This document shows, in pieces, positions 1-12,149 of a stretch of 64,000 nt of DNA. This DNA is from Hetaerina americana. Taxonomy: Eukaryota; Arthropoda; Insecta; Odonata; Calopterygidae. The translations under genes were made by a program, and so were the position numbers. The stretch's first letter is position 1. The number at the start of each line of letters is the position of its first letter. The notes under the pieces were generated by a model. The model had not been told where the DNA came from. It did no database searches and saw nothing but the letters and a program-made list of their open reading frames with translations. The DNA lies in assembly GCA_022747635.1 (NCBI GenBank), contig JAKTNV010000065.1:2059501-2123500 (forward strand), written 5' to 3'.

Positions 1-61
1 ATATGTAAAAGTGTAATAATTTTTTTTTCCTGAGCTCAGTACACTTATTTTCCGGACGAAC

Positions 62-263
62 CCTGTATACGAAAGGCGCAAAAGGGGACCGCAGTTGAAC
101 GTCCCATCCGACGTACGGCGTACTCACTCAAAGTGACCTCCACAAAGCACCTCAAGTAGGGATCGAGATATCTTTGAAAAATATTCAACACCATTGGGAT
201 TTGAACCCGGGCCCTCTGGGTGGGAAGCCAGCACGTTAGCCCCCGCACCATCTCGATCCCCTT
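62..263 (-). repeat. tRNA-derived SINE (family A), near-complete head and body
   Basis: Read on the minus strand this begins with a tRNA-like head. An RNA polymerase III B box, GGTTCAAATCC, lies at 197-207, followed by a body with 'TCTCGATCCCTACTTGAGG' and 'GGATGGGACGTT'. The same head and body recur on the plus strand at 34.9 kb, and pieces recur at 10.8 and 14.1 kb, so it is a dispersed repeat and not a tRNA gene. This copy keeps the segment between the A-box side and the B box that the 34.9-kb copy lacks. The 3' part (the 'GGTTTCTCTCC...' tail of the 34.9-kb copy) is missing. The tRNA of origin was not determined. Confidence 0.8.
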
Positions 264-1183
264 GAAATTCGCATAGTACGAAATTCTGGGTTGGATTGGT
301 CGCATCCATTCCGTGTCGACAAGTTTTTTTTTACTCTAGGTCTTTTTCGCGGTAGTATTTTTCGGGATGATGCCCTCAGTAAATTAATGCGTTCGCTGGC
401 ACGCTCCAACACATCTGGTGTCTTTAGATGATTATCTTCGTGGCACGTGGTCGCCCACCGCAGAGACAACAAAAGCCGCCGTGATATAGCTATCTCTCTT
501 TAGCCCGACGTGTATCTTCACCGCATTCAATTTTACTGTCAGCGGTGACTCCGAAAGATTGGGTGTGGGGAAAAGAGGGTGGTAACAGCGTGGGTGGAAG
601 GCGGCGATTTCAAGATAAGCGCGTCAAGACTATGGCGGTATAGCGGAATGAAAGAAGGGGGAGAAATAAAAATTTATGCCGGAGGGTAAGGTCAAGAGAG
701 AGAGAGAGGGAGAGTGTGGGAGGAGGGAAGGGAGAAGATAGGGTCGTTTGTTTCTGCATTGAGATTACGCACGAGGACCACCCTAGGTGGCACCTGCTCG
801 CAAACAAACAGGGCGGACAAGAGGAGTTGATTCCCTTCTCAATCCAACGGCTCCCGCCCGGTCGTCTCTTCTTCTTCATCCTCCCTCCAACGTAATCTGA
901 AAGACTCCCGCCTCAAGTGTCTCCCGAGCTCTTTGCTTCCCCCCCCTTTCCTCCTTTCTCCCCTATCAACCGCCCGTGAAACCGTCCGCCGGGCGGACTG
1001 GAGGCTTCAGGGACCCATTCGACCTTTGCCCTGCTCCACTTCCGGGGAAATTTTTTCATTTAATGAAACGAACGGCGCACCTCTGTCTTAAAATCTTTCT
1101 GCATCTCCGCATTCCCCTATCAGCTCGTCACCACAACTGAAGGATGTACAGGTCTGTACTCGCATAAATTACGACACATCGAT
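264..1183. other. No gene recognised; purine-rich low-complexity stretch
   Basis: No coding exon or known repeat is recognised. Positions about 630-740 are A/G-rich, with an AGAGAG run near 694-712. Positions 900-1000 are pyrimidine-rich and moderately CpG-rich. Open frames here are short and biased by composition. Confidence 0.5.
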
Positions 1184-1387
1184 CAATAATTACTATAATG
1201 GCTGGTTGGAAATGAAAAAAATAGTAACTTTGTGATTCCACTGAAAATTTATTACGATACGATCCGGGTTTCGACGTTCAACGTTATCTTCAGGTCCTGA
1301 AGATGGCGTTGAACGTTGTAACCCTGGTCGTACCGTAATACATTTTCAGTGGAATCACAAATATGCCATTTTTTCATTTCCAATATG
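1184..1387. mobile_element. Small inverted PLE-type unit (1.3 kb), degraded
   Basis: Two arms of about 88 bp (about 1206-1294 and 1296-1383) are inverted around 'TCAGGTCCTGA'. They begin and end with TTGGAAATGAAAAAA and its complement and differ by several substitutions and small indels. Each arm reads outward from a CTGAAGA core toward 'CATTTTCAGTGGAATCACAA'. The left flank carries about 22 extra non-palindromic bases (from about 1184). A possible target-site duplication, ATCGAT, occurs on both sides (about 1178 and 1388) but is too short to be convincing. The arrangement matches better-preserved units at 47, 51 and 55 kb. It is probably an old insertion of a PLE-type non-coding 3' segment. 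Confidence 0.5.
1268..1293 (-). ncRNA. Hammerhead-like core, left arm of 1.3-kb unit
   Basis: On the minus strand this reads CTGAAGA, a short linker, ACGT-TGA-ACGT pairing, then CGAAAC. The order matches the conserved core of hammerhead ribozymes (CUGANGA, stem II, GAAA). The stem is weak at about 4 bp and I did not locate stem I, stem III or a cleavage site. The opposite arm (1297-1322) has the same start but a damaged GTAAC in place of GAAAC. Confidence 0.35.
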
Positions 1388-2739
1388 AATCGATTGCGTA
1401 AAGTTAGGCTGGAAACCATCAATTAATGGCAGGTGATCTGACACTAGGGGTGTGCCATACTGTGTGTGATATGTCGAATGGGGGTTGCCATTGACTTTGG
1501 TGCTGACCTGTCGACACTGACTAAGATGTTCACGTCATATCGAAGGTGATATTGATGCCCACGTCGAGATTGATGATATAGACGTTGAGAGCGATTTGAA
1601 ATTCGGCGTCGAAATTGCTGTCTAGGATAAAATTGATTCGGTTATTGAGGCGGATCGACAGAACTTTTGGTACGAAACATTTCATGAAAGCGAGATAGAA
1701 ACAAACGACTCCGTATGTTTAGAACGTATGCGACACATTTGCTATATATTCATATTTAATATTATTAAGATCGAGGGTTTCAAATATGCGTCAAGTGACT
1801 CCACTATATCTACCAACCACGGTAAAGGAAGTCCAATTAAGGTATGGTGTGTAATATATTTAAAAGAGTAGTCCTTTTCGCCCGATCTCACCCAATGGGA
1901 ATCATTTCGAGAATAATTCCGACACGTACGTTATTCGAAAGTGTTTCGAGTTACATTATTCTGTTTTGGGGTCAACCCACCGATTTGAAAAAAGGATCAG
2001 ACTAAGAGATTTTTACAGTTTCGAGGCGACACTGGATGTCGAAATTTTAAATACTGAAAACGGCATGGCCTCGGGTACCGTCGACATCGACATAGAGTAC
2101 ATAATGCCTCTACATAATTTTGGCTAGCATATTTGCAATCGTAGGAAAATTACTACCACATACTTTACGAAAACACTAGGAAAAGCTGTTCATGCAACAC
2201 GCTGTGGCTAAAGAAACTATTGTTTGATAGCTGACTCTGAAAGACGTTTATCCGAATCAAAAGAGGTAAGCTGATGTTGTCAGGTAAAGTTTCTTATCCC
2301 TTCGCCGAAGTCAGTTCAACTCTAATAGCGGCGGCAAACTTAAGAACTCCAAATTTCAATTAAAAGTTATAAGAATTCACGGCTCACAGCAGCATGCACT
2401 TGGATTCAATTAACCGTATTTCGGATTATAGTCAAAGAAAATGTTTCAAAATAAAACCAATTAAATTTCAACATAAAGTCGGTACAACACAGGATGATTG
2501 ATTTTCTCCGTCAACTGAAAGCTATTTTAACCAGGTCGCGTACCGGTCATGGCAGAGTCGCTGGAAAAAATGTGTAGAGGTTAAAGTAGAGTCATTTGAA
2601 GAATTTTAAGTGTTTGCACAAATCTGTTCAATAAATTACTTTAAAAAAAATAATTGCATTAATTTCAGAACGCACCCTGTATTGAGTAGGGGTCGACAAT
2701 GTACTGATTCCGTGTCACGTCACCGGAAAACCGATGTCG
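1388..2739. other. No feature recognised
   Basis: AT-rich DNA with stop codons in all frames at short spacing. I see no repeat family shared with the rest of the window and no credible exon. Confidence 0.5.
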
Positions 2740-2812
2740 CACAGCCATGCCACCTATTACCTCCTGCCACACGCCCTCGTTGCCACCTGCAAGGTAAGAT
2801 GCAGATAAAATT
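2740..2812 (+). repeat. Possible LINE 3' tail
   Basis: Contains 'CCTCCTGCCACACGCCCTCG' followed by a short sequence ending 'AAGATGCAGAT'. This resembles the 3' ends seen with LINE coding remnants at 22.0 and 37.0 kb ('CCCCTGCCACA...' then 'TAGATGTAGATG'). No reverse transcriptase remnant is readable upstream, so this is only a tail-like match. Confidence 0.35.
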
Positions 2813-5379
2813 TGGGAGAACCTTGTCAAAAAGCACGATTTTTCGGGTCTGTTTCGAATCCCTAAGAATTACGACGAGCAATTTAATTTCTCTCACACCT
2901 TAAAGACAAAAAGTGACGCCACTCTTTGAAAAGACGCTACACTCCTTTGTTAAAATACCTTCTTTATTGCTCTCCATAAATGGCGTCTCCAACTTTTTAA
3001 TATCTTTGCAGGGACTCAATGTGCCAGATTCTTCCGTAACTATGGAAACTCTACGGATCTAAAAATCTACAAATATTCACGGTACCATTCCGACCACCAC
3101 TATACTAATAAGGATCGTAACTCTCTCGAAACTCAGCAGTTCCTGTTTTTGAACTTCGGATCGAGTCAGAAAAATGATATTTGGCTCGCGTATCTTTGGT
3201 CAAAACTGATCATAAGCATATTAAAATATCATATTGATTATTTTGTGGGATTGTTTTTAACCTCAGTTTGATCGTATGCTTGTTCCGTAAGAAAAACATT
3301 GAATTCAGTGCCGATATTTCTTTTTTTAATTACTTGCTTTTGAGTCTAGATCTTGAGACTTGAATAAAAATGTGGCTAAGAAATTAATTGTCTTTTATCT
3401 CTTCGTGTTTTTGCGTGTCTCTCTCGAGTAAATGATTAATTACATTTCAGATGCGATCTGTTTAAGATTTTTTCAGATATTTGATTGGGGTGAACATGGT
3501 CGCGCGGCATTGTTTTGTTTTGATTATTTACCCTTGATATTATTTACGTTTACCAAGAATATGGTTCGCTCACGTCATTCTACCTATTTAAGGTTGGTTC
3601 TGAACGATACCTCAAGACTGTTTACCCTTATGTTTTCTGAAACCGTCCTCTTTATTTGCCCGACGTTATTTCTGTTTTTATTCCTTCGTAAATTGTGTAC
3701 GACTTCATATTATCTATCAAGTCTAAAAAAACTCCCTTCTTCTATTCCGCTTAGCCAACGTAAAAAATGTGGTGCATGAAGAAATGTTCATAGTAGATGA
3801 GTTCCAGTTTAATTCAGTAATTATATTTCTTTGGAATTTTTTTATATTTTTTAAAACATTGCTTGAAAAATAATTAAACTTTTTTTTCGCTTGCAAGTTT
3901 CTTTCGGTTTGCCCGTCATGTTTGATGGGTTATTTTTAAATAATAATGGTAGCTGACAAATAAATGTATATTATCTTATATTCACCTTTGTTCCGTAGGA
4001 CACATTTTATCCCGGGGCGTAAAAAATTCTGTCCATTTTCACCTAATTTGCACATCCCTTTTGGTGAATATGAAGGCAATCTGCTACGCTAAGAAGCGAA
4101 AATTTAAGGTTGGCAGTGATGCTGGAGGAAGAGAATGGAGCGTTATAAGAGTCTCCGCCCCCTCCCCCCTCACTCTTCCTGTTCCGTCGTACGGCATTAG
4201 CCTGCCGAAAGCCATTCCGGGCTGATTCACTCAAATGAATGTCGAGACGCGTGCCACGGCAAAGGGCTCGAGGAGGAAAGACGTGACTTGATTTAGCGCC
4301 TGCTGGACCACAATAAATCTTTTGTTTTCTTTCGCGTGGGCAGTGGCAATGGTTTGCACTTCGAATTAGGCGCGATGCCAGCCACGTGCTGGAAGCAAAA
4401 GGGAACTTAAGGAGATTGCATCGAGATGTCGAGTGATGATTTAGATTAGAGTTGATAAAATTTCGTCTATTTGTGACCCTGGGTGCACTATATCAAATGA
4501 CGATGAAAATCTAATTGTGTAATGCATATTAGAGGATATTACTTAACACGTTCATAGTAGAGGACTACTACCAGAAGAATAATGTTTGACTGGTTCAGAA
4601 ATGCCATGTCTTGCTCATAAAAAATTGATATCATGTGCGCCAATATAAAAGAGTTACATTATTGTTAACATTGTACCATCTTAGTGTCACTATCTAAATT
4701 ATATCAATTATTTTTCGGGAAAAAAGGCGAAATCGCGTAGTTTAAAAAAATGGGCACTTTTAAACTGGTCAAAATAATTTTTAGAGCACGTTTAAGAAAT
4801 TAACGGGAACTTCCTCCTGAGCTTAAAAACTACAATTGACAAATGATAAATCTTTTTAAGACCTAGACATTAATTGATGTCACATATTTTTCTATCACTC
4901 GTCATTAATGCATGCACTAAGGTGGTAGGCACGATCTTAACCCCCCCCCCCCCCAGGGTGCTCGCTTCGCATGGCATGCGTAGTTAAGAACATAAAATTA
5001 CATTCAGATTTTAAAGAAGTATAATAATCATTAGATGAATAATATTCCACGAGCATGATTAGTCACACGGTAATCAGAGCTTAACCACAGATTATTTCCT
5101 TCCATTTTCTGTAAAAACCAATATGCGAAATTATTTTGTTGAAAATAATGCAGATGTAATACTTCTAAATGTATACTACGAATGTTCAGGGAAAAATGTA
5201 ATGGTTTCTATTAGTGGCAGTCACCGCTTGGTGTCAACAACCGTCGTAAGAGATGGATTTAAGACAGTTCCTTACCTTATTTCATAAAAAATGTACAGGA
5301 GAAATTAATCTGAAATCAATCACTGAAGATAAATTGATGAAGTACTTTCATGAACTTACTTAACGATATTTTGAAAAGG
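2813..5379. other. No gene recognised; poly-C run
   Basis: Mostly AT-rich sequence. An open frame at 3432-3779 (115 codons, plus strand) has no recognisable domain and biased composition, and I do not support it as a gene. A homopolymer of about 15 C lies near 4941-4955. A GC-richer patch lies at about 4140-4260. Confidence 0.5.
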
Positions 5380-6180
5380 CGAACGACCGTCTAGAGTGGG
5401 CAGAGCTAATTGAGAATTGTAGAATATGGATAAGAACTCCATAGATAGGCGACTTATTCGAAACGTTTACATGAATCAGACGTCTGGGGCAAAGGGTAGT
5501 AGAGAGAGAGAATCAAGTGATTGGCAGGGACAGGATTTCCCGTTATTGCCGCTACCTTTCAACGTATATGCTGAGTGAATGCAATGGGTGACATGGGAAT
5601 GAATTGCAGAGCTGGGATATAAATAAAAGTGAGCGGGAAGAATATTAAGCTAGTTAAGTTTGCAGATACTCAAGCAGCAGTGAGTAAGACGGCCAACGGT
5701 ATTTCAGTTATTATTCAACACTTGACAGGAAAAGTGCAAAATGCGTGAGGATAAGCTACTATAAAACAAAAGTAATGTGACTCTCGAGAATTAGGAAAGC
5801 TAAGTAAAATATTAATACGCAGGGAAATAAACTAGAGCTGGTGAAGTATTGGAAGAATTTTTTTTGCAAAAGAGACATTTCTAAGAGGAAGAGAATTGAT
5901 AATAGATAGAAGATATGAATAAAAGATTAGTTCAGACTTCGGCAATAGACGGTAATGCTTTCTGAATGAGAAAACTGGTTTTCGAGTCGGCGGAGAATGG
6001 AGGAATTAAGTTGAACAAAGAAGAAGGCAAGCATCGAGGTTTTAGGGCGAAGAGAGGAAGTTACTAGGGGAAATCAGCAAAAAGGCAGAGGAAGTGAGGA
6101 AGGAAGAGAGTAGGCTTTTTAGACGGCACGAAGCCAGGCTGAATTTGGATAGAATAAAATTGGAAGTTCCTAACATACTT
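5380..6180 (+). pseudogene. Decayed non-LTR retrotransposon reverse transcriptase
   Basis: Translated in shifting frames, this stretch recalls the endonuclease-reverse transcriptase of common insect LINEs. 'PFNVYAE' corresponds to the conserved block before the active site, and 'KLVKFADTQAAVS' to the FADD active-site region, with the second Asp of FADD changed to Thr. Later comes a 'REIN...LVKYWKNF'-type segment. Stops and frameshifts break it throughout. A non-functional relic; the family (Jockey, CR1, RTE or other) was not resolved. Confidence 0.55.
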
Positions 6181-8100
6181 AGAAATGAATATTCGTTAAG
6201 GACCGTCCAAAACCTAACTTTAAAATAGGTAAAATAACGTGATTGATAGTACCTACGAAACGAGTTGAAATTTCAATCCCTTTTACGGGTTCATCTTGGG
6301 CGTAACAAAGTTTTTCGATTAAACACTGGATATCTACGTTTGTACTTCTTATTTAGCAGTTATATATTTTATGATTTAGAGTATTAGATATGATAATTGT
6401 TTGGCATTTACCGGTGACTGAGATGTTACATAGCGAGGCTAATTATGAGCACTGATTTTTGACATGCCGTTGATATTTCACGTTCGTGCAAGTTTTCATA
6501 ACCCTTTATTTGAAAAAAAGCGAATACTGAGCATCTCTCAAAATGGCGTGAGTTTTTTAAGTTTCCTTGCGACTGTGAAAATGCCGAAAAAAGTGGTTCA
6601 TTAAATGTTAAAATGCCCCCTTTACTATTAGGTGAAGATTTAGTTTAGTACTGTCTCTATCCTATTATTATACCTTTCTTTCTCATTGCGTCTTAATGTA
6701 AACAAAGAAGCCATAAAGAGTAAACGCCTTCCTCTCAATGGTAAGAGTTCATTGGTTATTTATTGAATAAAGGCGCATTTGCTCCTCTGTAGGTGATATA
6801 AGGAAGTAAGTTCCGTGGAAATTTTTCGTTGACAAAAATTTTTCCAAGGAGCAAATTTCTGGTAAGCATCTCGTAATATTTGCCTGAATAGATTTATTTT
6901 TGCTTTGTTTAAATAATGGAAAGAGTTGATGAAATAAAATAAAACGAAGGTAAAGGCCAATTATGGCACATATTAAGAATGTAATTGGTGACCCTTTTCA
7001 GAAAATTTAAAGTAAAATTCAGTATGTATGAGCCGAGCGACGTCATAATAGGATAAATTTGAGGTAACGCAATGCAACGAAAGATTCAGGACACCCGCCC
7101 ATTGGCCCCTATCGGTGCTAATGAGATACGCTCCAAAGTTCGACTTTCACGTGTACTATACCCACTCTCATATGATATAGATTGCGAATGCGGAATAAGA
7201 GTCGCTACTCGGTGCGAGTATTCTCCGTTCTATTCGCATAGTCGAGTGAGTTCCATAAAGAACAAATTGTTCGAATCTGAATCTTAATCGATGATAAAAG
7301 CAGAACAAGGCTTTCATTTTTCGTTCATTGTTTGTTGAAGGTGACGATATTTTAACTAATTGATATCTTCGGGATTTTCTGCAACGTAGTAATCATTATT
7401 AATTAATTAATCATAATTAGCAAGCATTATTAATTAATCTAATTAAATAAAATAAAGAAATAAAAACAAATTATAAGCTCAATTTTTGTTATATCAAGGT
7501 TTATATACGTATAATGGATATGATTCAATACACGAGAAATTTCCTAATATACTAATACCCTAATTTCTCTTCGTACAGCAGAAATCACTGAAAACATTTT
7601 TTGGTGAAAACACCAATCGATGAGGAAAACCTTAAGTCAAAGAATGTTGCCAATGGTTTTCAGCGTGCAGATACGATTCGTCGACCGAGAGTCGATTGGG
7701 TTGGTATTCGATCCGGTAAAAAAGTCCAAACAGTCGCGAGTCATCTCATGTGCGTTTCTTTGACTTCCTTTGTCAGTCAGTTCCGAGCGTCGAGAAGGCG
7801 GGCTAGTGGCTCGCTCCACTGCCGGGAGTGTGTGGCCTGGGTCGAGACAACGCCTCCTTAGAACAACAAGCATCCTCAATCTTTTCGGGTCGGCGAGGGG
7901 GAAGGGAGCTTGCGTTGGAGGCTAGGAGGGGCGGCAAATGACGAGCTCGTGCCGATAGTGATGTTGATCTGCCACGTAATTACTCCCGCGCGTGCCCTCT
8001 TTTTAATCTCGAGGGCGTACGGTGTAATTTATGAACCTTTTCCATTTGGGAATTCTACTACTCTCTCTTGGTCTCTTTATAAACATCTACCATCACTCTT
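6181..8100. other. No gene recognised
   Basis: AT-rich to 7600, then moderately GC-rich with CpG at about 7680-8000. Open frames at 7601-7861 (plus) and 7637-7879 (minus) overlap on opposite strands and show no domain. Confidence 0.45.
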
Positions 8101-8102
8101 TC

Positions 8103-8144
8103 TCTCCTTCTCTTCCTCCCTCTCTCTCTCTCTCTCTCTCTCTA
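8103..8144. repeat. (TC)n-rich microsatellite
   Basis: Pyrimidine tract ending in an uninterrupted CT dinucleotide run of roughly 26 bases at about 8119-8144. Confidence 0.85.
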
Positions 8145-8261
8145 TAAATCTCGTTATCTTCTCTCTTTATATCTTGTTTTCTAGCTATCCAGGAATGTAG
8201 CCAATAAATTGTTAGATGGCAAGAAAGTGAAGTTACGACGAGCAAAATGAAACATTTAAAA

Positions 8262-8310
8262 TTATATATATGTATATATATATAATTTTATTTATTATAT
8301 TATATTATAT

Positions 8311-8349
<39 letters not shown>
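8262..8349. repeat. (TA)n and TATAT-rich microsatellite
   Basis: Imperfect TATAT units from 8262, followed by a nearly pure TA tract to 8349. Confidence 0.9.
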
Positions 8350-8354
<5 letters not shown>

Positions 8355-10764
8355 TTTTAATTGCTAAAGGGAATTCATTTGATGTTAATGCCGTGTCATC
8401 ATAAAGTAGCCAATTTTACTTTTGTTCAAAATTAGAAAATTGTATCGAACATCCTCCAGGATGTCGTTAATAAAAATACATTCAAACGATATGAAGTAAT
8501 TTAAAATTAATATTAAATATAAATATCACCTTAAATATTCATGAAGTATTGAATGCCAAAAAAATTCTGTTTATACGCTACCGTAAGGGAGTAAGCAATT
8601 GCGTCGTTGGTATCGCAAACACAAAACATTCTAGACATTCTCCGGCGCATTTAATTTTATATCGTATTTTTTTAACATTAAATGACGGTCAGTATGAAAC
8701 GAACATGAATTAAAAAGCATGTTAATAGATTTTTTGTACGCTAAACTCGCGGAAAGAATTTCCTTTATTATAAATTATTTTAGTGAAAATGGTGAATTTG
8801 CAAAACCATCTGGCATACTGTATAAAATTCTCTCTCTTTGTCGTTCCCTCCAAATGTTCTACTCCCTCTAGTTTTCTCCCGCTCGCCTGTGGAATATAAT
8901 TCGAAAAACCACTTATGTTAGCATTTTTCTGCCTTATTTTTCAAGTAGGGTTGATTATTGCGCATCGCTCAGAAGAGGAAGTTAACGCCCGAACTATCTC
9001 AAAGGTTCCGCGCGCCTTTCAACAACTGAGGAATGAGAAGAAAGGGAAGGAGAGTCGCTCAAAGGCCCTAAGACGACGCTTGAAGGAAGTCGACGATGGA
9101 AGGAAGCGGGGGGCCGTGTGGTCACAAACGTCTACATCCCTTCCGATGGGTAACCAAGGGGGTCCTATATTGTTGATTGAAATCTGCGTCTTAAACAAGG
9201 GTGAGTCTTGTACAGTAGCCGTTACTGAGAGGGTTGGAATTATACTGGAATCTGTTGAGCGGGAGGGAATTCTTTTGCAAATTAGCGATTAATCAAATAT
9301 GTGGTTTTATAGTCTTCACTTCTCCACCCTCGGACTACTTTGGTTTATTTTAAAGCTAAAAAAAGGAATGTTTAACAAATATCTGTCGCAAAAACGGGAG
9401 CGTTGATACAGATTAGTCATGGAGCCGTTGACCCGTATGATATGGAGTCGACAGATCTAGCGTCAGGAATTATGTCATGCGTAGTCCCTCAGCATCCGTC
9501 ACCGGCATGTGGCGAGAATGAAGTAGTTTGGCCATGGAGAAATAAGAGCACGAGTTTAACGACACTGCTTACAGCTGAATGAGATTGAAGCACTCCGTAA
9601 TTAGAATTAATAATTAACTTGCAAATATCCACTGATAAAACCTACGTTCAGGCCCCGTTTCATTCTTACTTAACAATCCTCAAGTCTTTGGCAGTCATAG
9701 AATAATTCTGAATTCATTCGAAAAAAAATGTCATCAGATTCAAACTTAAAATTAATTTTCTCGTTTAATTATGATAGATAGATAGATAGAGGTATTTCTT
9801 CGTGCGATATTAAGACCTAATATTCCCTTCTTTTATGTGATGCAAACCTAAACGTATCAAAAACTCATGATTACATCAATGAAACTTTCTCGAAACCTGT
9901 TATTCAAATTTATTCTAATATTTAGAATATTGATTCTTCTACGAGGATATCGATACAGTGTTCATTCATATCGGCTTCTTCGTGATTAACGTGCGGGTAA
10001 TCTGGTTTTCAAAATTTTACTTATTTTCACCTGCAGGAGCGTCTTAACATCTGCACCTATTCTATGAATTCATTTCCAAAGATAGTTGAAGTTAGTATTG
10101 GTATTTCCTTCGGTTTTAGTTGTAAAGACATTTAAACATATTCTGCGTTTCCACCAGTATCAACTATTGATCGGCCAGCATTATTTTCTCTTGCAATCCT
10201 TCATAATCCACATCTAGAAGAAAGCATAGACCTTATGTAGGACATAGCGTAATTGCCAAACGTATTTTCGCTTTAAATAAGTCTAGAAATAAGTAACGGC
10301 GTGCCGAGAACTGAGGAAATGGGAATACGATTTTTAAGTACGAAATAAATAGTCTGCAGGAACTAAGGCTGTGATAGTTTAATGTCAGTCTGAGAGTTCA
10401 GAAGACCCGTTTATCTACTTAATGTCAGCATAAACAACATTTTAAACTTTTCCCAATTCTCGGGGTGTTGTTGATTGCCTACAGAACTTAATAAATAATG
10501 GTAAACTGCGTAAACACACCCCACAGTGTATGCAAGCGACTCTAAACACCGGGCCATATTTCAACTGATTAAATTAAGATTACTCAATGAAAAACGTTAA
10601 ACTCTCAAACATCGATCTCGTGGAATAATATATTGCATTGCTTTAAATACCATTTTGAAATAATCTTCGAATATGATCGCTTGCGACAAAAATGGTCTGA
10701 AGGAATGAGTGCTAGGTAATTTTATTAGTTACCCAGTGTGACCTTACGTGTAGGTTTATCTTAA
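8350..10764. other. No gene recognised; short GATA run
   Basis: AT-rich sequence. A 125-codon open frame at 8915-9292 (plus) begins with a hydrophobic stretch but otherwise has low-complexity Lys/Arg/Glu content, with no neighbours or splice context supporting it. Four GATA repeats lie at about 9774-9790. Confidence 0.5.
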
Positions 10765-10905
10765 CCGTATATTACCCTACTCTTAGCGAAAGGCACTAAG
10801 GCGGCCCTCAGTTTAACGTCTCGTTCGACGGGCCGCGTACTCCACTTCCAATGCTGTCCATGTAGCACCCCGAGTATAAGGGGTCGAGAAAACACTGGAA
10901 AAAAT
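10765..10905 (-). repeat. SINE-A fragment
   Basis: Matches, in reverse orientation, the body of the SINE at 34.9 kb: 'GCGAAAGGCACTAAGGCGG', a degenerate 'GTACTCC...CTTCCAATGCTGTCC' and 'GGGGTCGAGAAAACACTGG'. The tRNA-like head is missing. More diverged than the copy at 62-263. Confidence 0.55.
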
Positions 10906-11429
10906 TCCACGCCTCTCATTAGTTCCAAATAAATCTACTGACGAACTTGATGTTTGCTCTTCTCACTAGATAATTAAGGCCAAAGTGTGTAATCATTTAC
11001 ACATTTATTATCCTGGCTCCTTCCTGATGGGGCTTTTGGATGGTGCCGTCGTTAAATGACCCGGGTCACATTCTAGGGTTCATAATAAGCTCACCATATC
11101 TCAAAAGGGCACTGAAATCAGTTCCTCTGTATCCACAACGTAAGGTCAATTTTGAAACCCATCGCTTTTGCCGTTGAGGCCAATAGACAATAGAAGGCTT
11201 CATTGTGTGACCGCTTATATTGGTTGAGTTTTCAAAGTAAGGAGGACCAATTGAGTTATCTTTGTCGTGTTCCATCCTCGAAGGCCTGCATCAGTTAAAA
11301 GAACGCCTTTACCTCTCCAAGACTGATCTCCTTCATATTATCTTCTTTCTGTGTGGTATAAACCTCAAGAAAATGACTTGAAAATGCATAGTGTCAACAC
11401 ACACGTGAAATATCGTATAACGAATTCCA

Positions 11430-11600
11430 TCATGGCCGCCGTTCTCTCAGCGGCAAAAGTCGTGAAGGTCGTCCAAAATCGGTTGTTGTGCCAGAAAACG
11501 TTGATGCTGCGCAACAACTAGTAGAGGAAGAACGTCATGTGACTTATCTTGAGATTGAGGTATCCTTGGGGATTATTATGATGAGCATCAACTGTTTCGA
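11430..11600 (+). pseudogene. mariner-family transposase fragment (DNA-binding region)
   Basis: One frame reads 'RRSLSGKSREGRPKSVVVPEN' then 'VDAAQQLVEEERHVTYLEI' and 'EVSLGI'. This matches the region joining the two helix-turn-helix motifs of mariner transposases, where a GRP motif is followed by a helix ending 'TYREIEASLGIS'. The frame stays open but nothing catalytic (no DE, HQDN or SPD block) follows, and no terminal inverted repeats were found. A relic of a mariner N-terminal half. Confidence 0.6.
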
Positions 11601-12149
11601 TAAGCAGTTCATAATTTTAGGTTCAATCGATTTTATAGGACGTTGTGTAACGCTAAAGCACAAAGAGTACAATTAATAATACAAAATAATGTTTAGTGTT
11701 GCGAAGGGAAATGAGTTAATTCACATAGCTAAGTCATTTATTACATACAGTAGCATATATTAAATAAAAGCTATTTACAATAGAATTTGTTGAAAGGCTA
11801 AACTGTGAAATGCATAAGCTACGTCATCATAGTTTATAGCTTCACATATGTCCTTCGGACTTTCTCGTGAGATTCTCCAGTTCATTTTTATCCTCTATTT
11901 TGTTGCTATAAAAATCCACTTGTGCGCAGACCTTCTTACTATTATTTTCGATAGCCCGTAGCTGTTCCGACCCAGTATTTTCAACTTCTTCTCCTGCGTA
12001 ACACCCCTCAACTCCAATCTGTCCGTTTGAGCAACCGCCTACAGCACCGGTTTCTCGGAGGGCCCTATTCTGCTCGGGCCTGCTTTCTCGGCGGCAGTCT
12101 CCCGATAATGCGGACATAATTGAAATTAGCGCATTAAGTTTGTAGTCCC
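11601..12149. other. No feature recognised
   Basis: AT-rich to about 11860, then moderately GC-rich. A minus-strand open frame at 11842-12117 has no recognisable domain. Confidence 0.4.

Noticed and set aside
8915..9292. Secreted protein suggested by a hydrophobic N-terminus
   Set aside because: A single isolated frame with low-complexity content and no cleavage-site or family support.
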